This document shows positions 30,152 through 36,094 of a DNA stretch of 36,094 nt, piece by piece. The translations under genes were made by a program, and so were the position numbers. Position 1 is the stretch's first letter, and every line of letters begins with the position of its first letter. The stretch is from positions 1 through 36,094 of IMG/VR virus record IMGVR_UViG_3300008108_000164; one strand, written 5' to 3'. The DNA is from a virus. The notes beneath the pieces were generated by a model, which was not told the origin of the DNA, made no database searches, and was given only the letters and a program-made list of their open reading frames with translations.

Positions 30152-31006
30152 ATGAATAGAAAACAGCGTGTTATCTGGGGCGACAATGGGATTCTAAAAG
30201 ATATTTCCAAGCCTTTAAATGATTTTAGAGGCGCTCACAATGTTGTAATTGATTACAAATCAGCTACTGATTCAATTTACATAGGCACAGAACTACCATT
30301 CAATAGTAGATATTTTAAAGTTGGCACAACTAACAATTTATCATCAAATGCTTCTATAGCTGTTTGGGATGGTAATTCTTGGGTTCCTACTAAAGATGTT
30401 ATTGATGAAACACAAGAAAGCCATTTGCATGACACTTCTTTATTTAAAAATGGGTCTATTTCTTTTGTTTTAGACAGAGACGATAGAGGTTGGGGATCTG
30501 AACAAGATTCAAACGATATTCCAAACTTAACTGGTACTTTTATATATGATTTATTCTGGTCTAAGTGGACTTGGTCTGCTGACTGGAAAGCTCAGACAAG
30601 CCTTTCATATATAGGAAGTCTTTATAGCACTGATAATGATCTGGCTACATTTTACCCAGATTTAATGAACGTTGATTTAATGTCAGCTTTTGAAACTGGA
30701 AAAACTGACTGGTTAGACCAAGGAATTTCAGCTGCAGAAGCTATTGAGCGTGAGTTAAGGTCAAAGTCTATTATCATGCGAAGAGAGCAGCTTTTTGATT
30801 GGTCTCTTTTAATTGAGGCAAGCATACATAAAACTGCAGAAATCATTTACGGCGGGCTAGGTTCCGCATACAATGAAGCTAAGAAATTAGCATTAGAATC
30901 TTATATCAAGGCAATAAACCTTAAGTATTTTGAGACTGACAGGAATGGAGATGGTTTTTTATCTCCAGTAGAGCAGCGTCATTCTCAAACATTTTTTACT
31001 AGGTAG
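30152..31006 (+). CDS. Neck/tail-associated protein with C-terminal EF-hand
   Basis: The 284-residue protein has mixed beta and helical regions (RVIWGDNGILKDISKPLNDF, FNSRYFKVGTTNNLSSNASI, then helices from AAEAIERELRSKSIIMRREQ). Residues 263-274 (DRNGDGFLSPVE) fit a canonical 12-residue EF-hand loop with D1, N3, D5, G6 and E12, so calcium binding is likely. It lies between adhesin genes and the tail terminator-like gene. Its structural role is inferred. Confidence 0.55.
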   Translation: MNRKQRVIWGDNGILKDISKPLNDFRGAHNVVIDYKSATDSIYIGTELPFNSRYFKVGTTNNLSSNASIAVWDGNSWVPTKDVIDETQESHLHDTSLFKNGSISFVLDRDDRGWGSEQDSNDIPNLTGTFIYDLFWSKWTWSADWKAQTSLSYIGSLYSTDNDLATFYPDLMNVDLMSAFETGKTDWLDQGISAAEAIERELRSKSIIMRREQLFDWSLLIEASIHKTAEIIYGGLGSAYNEAKKLALESYIKAINLKYFETDRNGDGFLSPVEQRHSQTFFTR

Positions 31007-31008
31007 TA

Positions 31009-31464
31009 ATGACTAAAATTACAAACATTAGAGAAGAATTAGAGTCTATTATAGCGGCTTCAATAGCTGGATATAAACAAATTCCTAATCCTTACGAGAT
31101 TGAAAAAACTTCAAATGTAATCCTTAAAAAAGGTTTTGCGATTGCTTTTGGACCAGGGACAAATACGGAAAGATTGCTTAGTTGTCAGTTAAGCATAGAT
31201 AGAGAAATGGCTATAGTTCTTACAAGACAGGTGTCATCAACAGAGCATGATACAAACAGAAGAGAATCTATAGAAAAAGACATTTTAGAAGATCAATTTC
31301 TTATTATTAGGGCTATTGAAAGAGATCCTAGCCTAAATAATAAAGCGGCAAGGGCTCGCTACGTCGGAGACAATGGTCTTGAATTTCTGTCGTTGGAGAA
31401 TTCAAGATACTTTGTTTTGCAGTCTAATTTCGCTTTTGAATATTTTGAAGATCTTACACCTTAG
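31009..31464 (+). CDS. Tail terminator / completion-like protein
   Basis: The 151-residue protein comes directly before the tail tube gene. Helix (IREELESIIAASIAG), a strand pair (NVILKKGFAIAFGPG, LSCQLSIDREMAIVLTRQ) and a helix (ESIEKDILEDQFLIIRAIER) give the alpha/beta order of phage tail terminator proteins, which cap the tail tube at the neck. The C-terminus is YFVLQSNFAFEYFEDL, like the last strand in that fold. Gene order supports it. Confidence 0.55.
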   Translation: MTKITNIREELESIIAASIAGYKQIPNPYEIEKTSNVILKKGFAIAFGPGTNTERLLSCQLSIDREMAIVLTRQVSSTEHDTNRRESIEKDILEDQFLIIRAIERDPSLNNKAARARYVGDNGLEFLSLENSRYFVLQSNFAFEYFEDLTP

Positions 31465-31474
31465 GGAGAATTAA

Positions 31475-32992
31475 ATGGCTACTATTTCCAGCAGAAATTC
31501 AGTTTTAGGCGTAGTCACTGAAGTTACGCAAAATCTTTTAAGAGTACCTCAAACAAGTGGAGATTATGTTCCACTTCAAGATGATTTTAGTATTGAGCCA
31601 AATTATGATCAAATTGAAAACCTTGAAATCAAGGCTTCGATTGGTAGAGCAGCGTCTATTCAAGGCGGCGAAAATCCAACAGCTTCACTTTCATTCTACC
31701 TAAAAGGTTCCGGCACTGAAGGTGCTGCACCTCAATGGTCAGATATCGCAAAAAGCTTTTTTGGTACTCAAATCATCGAAGGCACTCAAAGAGTTACAGC
31801 GGCTTCATCTACTGTATCACTAATTAACGTAACAGGTGCTTTAGCAGCTGGTTTGGCGCAAGGTTACGGTGTTTTGATCAAAGACCCTGTAAATGGTTAC
31901 CGTGTTAGGGTAGTTGATTCTGTAACTACAAACGCTTTTGTACCATCATTTAACTTGCCAAATGCTCCTGGTACTTCAGTTGGTTTAGGGAAACCTGTTT
32001 ATTGGAGTCCAGCAAACGAAAATCATCCTAGCCTATCTCTTTGGTGGTATGGCGGTAATGGTGGAGCAACTCAAGCTGTTTCCGGCGCTTTAATAAATGA
32101 TTTTAGTTATACACTTACAGCAAATGATTCAGTTAATGCATCAGCTGGGTTTGACGCTCTTGGTTATTTCTTTGATCCAATTTTAATTGGTTCTAGCGAT
32201 AGATTTATTGATTTTACTGATGACACTGGTACTTTTGCGGCTGCAATTACAGCTCGTTGGTATAAAGATCCACACGAATTGGCAGAAGCACTTACAATAG
32301 CAATGAATTCATCTGGTACAGCTCAAACTCATCTTTGCCAATATCTTGATGCAAGTGGTAAATTTAAGTTTACATCTACAGGAACTCTTTTATCTCTTCT
32401 ATGGAATACAGGAGCAAATGCAGCTAATACTGTTGGTGATAAAATAGGTTTTATTGTTTCTGCAAACGATACCGGATCACCTGCAACTACTGGTTACAGT
32501 AGTGATAATGCGCAATCATATGCAGCTCCACATACACCGGTATTTGATCCTACTGCACCTATCATTGCTAAAAATCAAGAAGTAATGATTGGAAACGCTA
32601 CCGATTACGCTTGCTTTAACCCTTCAGAGGTTTCTGTTTCCTTATCTTCAGGTGTAAGAAAAGTTGAAGATATTTGTTCAGAATCTGGAAGAAGTGCAGC
32701 TATTATCAATAGCAGAGAAGCTGAAATCACTGTAACAGCGCTTTTAAATCAGTATGATGCTATCCAAATGGCTCGTTTCAGAAAAGGCGATTCAATCAGA
32801 TTCCAAACAACCATGGGTGCTAAAAATGGCGGAAACTGGGTTCCTGGAACTGTAGTTTATAGCTACGCTCCACAATCTAAAATTACTGCTATCTCTATCA
32901 CTAACGATGAAGGTCTAGTTTCACTCCAGTTGACACTACAGCCATTCGTTTCTGATACTGGAACTCCAGAGTTTTACATCGGTCAGCTTTAA
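31475..32992 (+). CDS. Major tail tube protein with inserted domain
   Basis: The 505-residue protein is longer than usual tube proteins (~200-250 residues). N-terminal part: MATISSRNSVLGVVTEVTQN, PNYDQIENLEIKASIGRAAS, SLSFYLKGSGTEGAAPQW. A middle insertion at about 243-334 (LAEALTIAMNSS ... GKFKFTSTGTLLSLLWNTG ... GDKIGFIVSANDTG) is the same module as in the distal tail protein at 590-1702. The tube core resumes with VSLSSGVRKVEDICSESGR, EAEITVTALLNQYDAIQMAR, FQTTMGAKNGGNWVPGTVVY and IGQL at the end. The strong hairpin at 33009 follows. It forms the stacked rings of the tail. Confidence 0.75.
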   Translation: MATISSRNSVLGVVTEVTQNLLRVPQTSGDYVPLQDDFSIEPNYDQIENLEIKASIGRAASIQGGENPTASLSFYLKGSGTEGAAPQWSDIAKSFFGTQIIEGTQRVTAASSTVSLINVTGALAAGLAQGYGVLIKDPVNGYRVRVVDSVTTNAFVPSFNLPNAPGTSVGLGKPVYWSPANENHPSLSLWWYGGNGGATQAVSGALINDFSYTLTANDSVNASAGFDALGYFFDPILIGSSDRFIDFTDDTGTFAAAITARWYKDPHELAEALTIAMNSSGTAQTHLCQYLDASGKFKFTSTGTLLSLLWNTGANAANTVGDKIGFIVSANDTGSPATTGYSSDNAQSYAAPHTPVFDPTAPIIAKNQEVMIGNATDYACFNPSEVSVSLSSGVRKVEDICSESGRSAAIINSREAEITVTALLNQYDAIQMARFRKGDSIRFQTTMGAKNGGNWVPGTVVYSYAPQSKITAISITNDEGLVSLQLTLQPFVSDTGTPEFYIGQL

Positions 32993-33008
32993 TCGGTAAA
33001 AGGTTTGG

Positions 33009-33035
33009 CTGGGTTCCTTTAAAAAACCCAGATCA
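33009..33035 (+). terminator. Attenuator-like hairpin between tail tube and chaperone genes
   Basis: CTGGGTT ... AACCCAG (33009-33015 with 33025-33031) is a perfect 7-pair stem followed by ATCATTTT, a weak T tract. It may lower expression of the chaperone and tape measure relative to the abundant tube protein. Confidence 0.55.
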
Positions 33036-33056
33036 TTTTAACCACGGAGATACATT

Positions 33057-33419
33057 ATGAATTTTGCATGTGAGTTTGTTCCAACAATTTGTAAAGCAAG
33101 CGAAGAAGCACCGGCTAAATACAGCGGAAGTATCACGCTTAAGCCTATCTCTTACGATGATCGACTAGATTTTATGGAAGCTCAGACCGTTGCAATGTCT
33201 GGCGATGAATCTCAAAAGATGATTGCTCTCCTAGGACTCGCTAAGGATTTTTCCAGAAACCATATAAGTAAATATTTCGTATCGTCTTCTATTGTTAGAT
33301 TAGAAGACAATTACGTTTTTGATAGTTTAGAGAAGATTAAAATGGATGGTCCTGTTTCGGCTTGTCTGCCTGAGATTTCAATGGCTCTTATCTCAGGACA
33401 GTTGTCTCTGGGAAAATAG
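33057..33419 (+). CDS. Tail assembly chaperone, short form (gpG-like)
   Basis: This 120-residue protein lies between the tail tube and the tape measure, where lambda-type gpG is found. It has CEFVPTICKASEEAPAKYS, ITLKPISYDDRLDFMEAQ and a helical C-terminus (IKMDGPVSACLPEISMALIS) ending QLSLGK just before TAG. Its final codons are G GGA AAA, a classic -1 slippery heptamer, so most ribosomes stop here and a fraction continue in the -1 frame. The ratio of short to long forms is essential for tape measure loading in lambda. Confidence 0.85.
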   Translation: MNFACEFVPTICKASEEAPAKYSGSITLKPISYDDRLDFMEAQTVAMSGDESQKMIALLGLAKDFSRNHISKYFVSSSIVRLEDNYVFDSLEKIKMDGPVSACLPEISMALISGQLSLGK

Positions 33420-33661
33420 ATAGCGAAGCTGTACGCAGGGCGGCGGCGGCAGTAGTTCGCGGGGTAGATTTCTTTAATGAGTATACGCCATTTGTTATTG
33501 AGTTTCTAGAACGGAAAAAGTTAGCTGAACTAGGTTACACTTCTTCGATCAAGGAACTTAGTATTTATAAAGCTAGAATATTTTGCGAAATTGCACTTAA
33601 GTTTGAATTAATTAAATCAGAGCAAATGCAAAAGGCGGTTAAAGGTGGCAAACGACGTTAA
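33057..33661 (+). CDS. Tail assembly chaperone, frameshifted long form (gpGT-like)
   Basis: A -1 shift at G GGA AAA (33410-33416) joins the 120 codons of the short form to 81 codons in frame 2 (33416-33658, stop 33659-33661), giving about 201 residues. The downstream part reads IDSEAVRRAAAAVVRGVDFF, then EYTPFVIEFLERKKLAELGY, IYKARIFCEIALKFELIKSE and MQKAVKGGKRR. It has no start codon with a ribosome site of its own, fills the gap completely and overlaps the tape measure start. This mirrors gpG-GT in lambda: position, heptamer and lengths agree. Coordinates assume the shift. Confidence 0.85.
33410..33460 (+). promoter_or_regulatory. Programmed -1 ribosomal frameshift site with downstream hairpin
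   Basis: GGGAAAA is in the exact phase for X XXY YYZ slippage (codons GGA AAA before TAG). Six bases beyond, GCGAA (33423-33427) can pair with TTCGC (33456-33460), and inner CTG with CAG (33429-33431/33450-33452), enclosing a GC-rich loop. A closer alternative is CTG-TACG-CAG (33429-33438). Stability was not calculated. Confidence 0.75.
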
Positions 33662-36094
33662 TTTTTCAATCGGTGCCGATACCAAATCAGCCGAAAGAAG
33701 CATTGATAGCCTTACTAATAGTTTAAAGACTATTCAAAAATTTGCTGCTGCTGCCATAGCCGTATTTGCTGGTAAACAAGTTGTAGACTTCTTTAATTCA
33801 GGAATACAAGCGGCAGTTGATCAGGAGCAAGCAATGGCTTCTCTTGGTCAACAGCTTAAAGCTACTGGTGAGTTTTCAACTAAGACATTAGAGCAGTTTG
33901 CTGCTTTTGCTGATGAACTAGAAAAAACCACTCAATTCGGTGACGATTTAGTTATATCGCAACTCGCAGTCGCCAAGGCTATGGGTTTAAGCAATGAGCA
34001 ATCAAAAGATCTAGTAAAAGCAGCAACTGAATTATCGGCTGTTACGGGCGATAGTTTAGCTTCATCTGTAGAACAACTAGGTAAGACCTATGACGGCATC
34101 ACGGGAAAATCACCTGTATTGAAAGCGGCCCTTGCTGGCGTATCAAAAGAAGCACTAGCTGCTGGCGAAGGAATTAAAGCAGTACAAAAGGCGTTTGGCG
34201 GTTCAGCCGCCGCACAAATAGATACTTATGCAGGTGCTCTAAAACAAGCACAAAACGCTTACGGCAATTTTCAAGAAGCTATCGGTAAAATAATAATAGA
34301 AAACCCGACATTGATAGCAACAATAAAGGGTTTAACTGAAATATTCTCAGAACTAGAGACGTCAATTAATGACAACTCTAGCGAGATAAGTAAGTTCGTA
34401 ACCACATCCGCTCAAATATTTTTGTTCAGTCTTAATGAAATGGTAAAGGGCACAGGACTTGCCATAAAAAGCTTTCAGATACTTTCTAACGGTTTATTGG
34501 TTTTTGGTGCTGCGGCCATTAAATCGGCTGAACTTTTCCTGAAAGTTTTTGGTGGAGAAGAAAGCAAAAAGAAAGCTGAAGAGTTGGAGAAATTAGGCCT
34601 TCAGTTTGAAACATTCTTTAAAGATAGAGTTGAAGGACAAAAGAAGTTTAACGAAGGTTTTGATGAACTAGCTAAAGCAATAGAGGAAATAACTCTAAAG
34701 GCGGCAAACGCCACTGAAAAACTCTCAAAAGCAGAGCAAGAAGCAGCCGCGGCAAGAGAAAAAACTGTTCAAGAAGAGAAGAAGGCTAATGAAAAAAGAG
34801 AGGCCGCTTTAAAAAGTCTTGCTGCTTTACAAAAGAAAGTAATTGATGAAACAGCAGGCGCATTTGAAAAAATACAAATTAAAAGAGACGAAGATCTAGC
34901 TCAACTTAAAAGAATTGAAAAAGAAGCTGGCGGAGCCTCTAAAGAAACAAACGAATTAAGAGAAAGAATACTTCAGCAATATGACAAAGCATACAAAGAA
35001 GCTTTGGTGGATCTAAGAAGCGCTGAAGATAAATATCACAAAGAGTCTTTAAACGCCGCTAAGGAAGCTTCTGACAGACAGAAAAAGGAAATAGAGGACC
35101 GTCAAAAAGAAATATCTACAATTCTCCAAAATACAAATATATTTCAGCAAATTAAACTGTCATTAGACCCAAATGCTGCATCAGATCTTAAATCAGAAAT
35201 AACAAAAAATCTTGGAACTATTGCTGCAAATATTGGTGCAACTGTTGTAGCTGGCGTAGCTAATGGCGCGGCTGGTGCAAGCTCAGTAGCAGATACAGTT
35301 GCTAATTTAATTTCAAAAATACCAGTTGTCGGTGGTTTGATTTCAGAATTAGTTAAGCTTGCAGGCCAAGCACCTGAAGAAAACAAAAAGAACATCCAGG
35401 GTTTTGTTAAAGGGATACCTCAATTTTTAGAGAATGTTAACGTTAACCTTGGTGCTTTAAATGGAATTTTAACTGAAGTCATCGGACCAATTATTAAAAA
35501 AGTTATCGACGAAGTAGGTATCTTTGATCTTTTAAGTAAGCTAGGGCAAAACCTTGTTTCACTGCCAGGATTAATTAAAACTATTGCATTAGGCGTAAGA
35601 GACGGATTACGCGGATCAGGCGGCGAGTTGTCTGATGCATTTAAGAAAGGTGTAGCTGATACAAAGGCAGAAATAGGTAGATTTGCAGAAAGCGTTAGAA
35701 ATTTCTTTGGAACGTTTGCAAATCAATTAAGATCTGCATTTGACTACGTATTTAAAAATAATCCTTTGCTAAATGAACTAAAATCAATGAAGGAATTAAT
35801 TACTAGGGTTAAATTAGTAATTGAATTTATTTCTACTTTGTTTCAGTCAATTCCTGGTGCCTTTGTTCAAATAAGAGATACCATAAACGCTATTGCAGAT
35901 AAATTTAATGGCGCTTTTCAGAATCTTGGCGCTAAATTTACAGACGGTTTTTTACAGGTAAGAGATCAGATAGCAAGTTTATTTAAAGGCTTGGCTACTG
36001 CATTTAAAAATTTTCCAGGGCAGATAAGAGACGCTTTAAGCGACTTGTTTAACGGCATAAAAGATGCAATTAAAAATGCTTTTTCTGGCGATAA
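33645..36094 (+). CDS. Tape measure protein, N-terminal ~816 residues (3' end cut by window edge)
   Basis: Starts at a GTG (33645) with GGCGG about six bases upstream, inside the long chaperone form. It runs open to the window end. The N-terminal part (VNFSIGADTKSAERSIDSLT) is the usual opening, followed by KFAAAAIAVFAGKQVVDFF. Helical and hydrophobic segments follow (SISEL-type helices, IFLFSLNEMVKGTGLAIKSF, VGGLISELVKLAGQ). A long coiled coil lies in the middle (AIEEITLKAANATEKLSKAE ... REKTVQEEKKANEKREAALK). The end carries a repeat (FVQIRDTINAIADKFNGAFQ, FKNFPGQIRDALSDLFNGIK) also found at window start. The total length cannot be fixed from this window because of the cut. Confidence 0.88.
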   Translation, partial: MANDVNFSIGADTKSAERSIDSLTNSLKTIQKFAAAAIAVFAGKQVVDFFNSGIQAAVDQEQAMASLGQQLKATGEFSTKTLEQFAAFADELEKTTQFGDDLVISQLAVAKAMGLSNEQSKDLVKAATELSAVTGDSLASSVEQLGKTYDGITGKSPVLKAALAGVSKEALAAGEGIKAVQKAFGGSAAAQIDTYAGALKQAQNAYGNFQEAIGKIIIENPTLIATIKGLTEIFSELETSINDNSSEISKFVTTSAQIFLFSLNEMVKGTGLAIKSFQILSNGLLVFGAAAIKSAELFLKVFGGEESKKKAEELEKLGLQFETFFKDRVEGQKKFNEGFDELAKAIEEITLKAANATEKLSKAEQEAAAAREKTVQEEKKANEKREAALKSLAALQKKVIDETAGAFEKIQIKRDEDLAQLKRIEKEAGGASKETNELRERILQQYDKAYKEALVDLRSAEDKYHKESLNAAKEASDRQKKEIEDRQKEISTILQNTNIFQQIKLSLDPNAASDLKSEITKNLGTIAANIGATVVAGVANGAAGASSVADTVANLISKIPVVGGLISELVKLAGQAPEENKKNIQGFVKGIPQFLENVNVNLGALNGILTEVIGPIIKKVIDEVGIFDLLSKLGQNLVSLPGLIKTIALGVRDGLRGSGGELSDAFKKGVADTKAEIGRFAESVRNFFGTFANQLRSAFDYVFKNNPLLNELKSMKELITRVKLVIEFISTLFQSIPGAFVQIRDTINAIADKFNGAFQNLGAKFTDGFLQVRDQIASLFKGLATAFKNFPGQIRDALSDLFNGIKDAIKNAFSGD
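35857..36094 (+). repeat. Tape measure repeat, copy at right window edge
   Basis: This 238-base segment aligns without gaps to bases 1-238, with the first 55 bases identical and the rest about 88% similar. The codon phase agrees. Joining base 36094 directly to base 1 would break the frame, whereas overlapping the two copies keeps it. Confidence 0.85.

Noticed and set aside
1-36094. tRNA, rRNA, integrase, lysogeny repressor
   Set aside because: No cloverleaf-like sequence, tyrosine or serine recombinase motif, or cI-like gene was seen on either strand by reading; a dedicated search could still find a tRNA.

Overview
The window is almost entirely the genome of a tailed double-stranded DNA phage with a long, probably non-contractile (siphovirus-like) tail. 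It carries a large terminase, portal, scaffold, HK97-type capsid, tail tube, tail-assembly chaperone with a frameshift, tape measure, tail tip and adhesins, a lysis block, and a small recombination and replication block. No integrase, excisionase, rRNA, tRNA or host housekeeping gene was found, so nothing indicates a prophage. Lipoprotein and Sec signal peptides and a peptidoglycan M15 endolysin fit a Gram-negative host. Base composition is mostly AT-rich, around 40% GC by eye. The host cannot be named from the sequence.

Layout. 1-593: C-terminal end of the tape measure. 590-6376: tail tip, hub-like protein and a fibre with a C1q-like domain. 6376-8809: small proteins, a lipoprotein and a secreted trypsin-like protease. 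8839-10164: lysis block ending in the M15 endolysin, closed by a strong terminator at 10198-10225. 12402-10209 (minus strand): seven tightly overlapping early genes, including a Gp157-like protein, an Erf annealing protein and five small proteins, converging on that terminator. 12403-12503: divergent control region with two dyads. 12504-15972: FlbD-like protein, SF3 helicase, HNH endonuclease, ERCC4 nuclease and SSB, with two candidate origin regions (12729-12759 and 14274-14502). 16037-18895: membrane protein, DUF5681-like protein, a sigma/Fis-like DNA-binding protein and the large terminase. 18897-24067: promoter, portal, gp10-like proteins, scaffold, capsid and a decoration-like protein, then a terminator. 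24088-31006: adhesin module with a large beta-helix protein in a GC-richer block, plus a neck-like protein. 31009-36094: tail terminator-like protein, tail tube, chaperone G/GT pair and the N-terminal part of the tape measure.

The tape measure is split over the two window edges. The first and last 238 bases are about 90% identical and in the same reading frame, so the window is a permuted linear view of a circular map, opened inside a repeat or a variant copy of one locus.

Highlights: an inward-facing array of 11 GATC-centred repeats around an AT-rich core next to the helicase gene (candidate origin); a -1 frameshift site G GGA AAA in the tail chaperone; one domain inserted in both the tail tube and the distal tail protein; and a phage-borne S1 protease paired with a lipoprotein.
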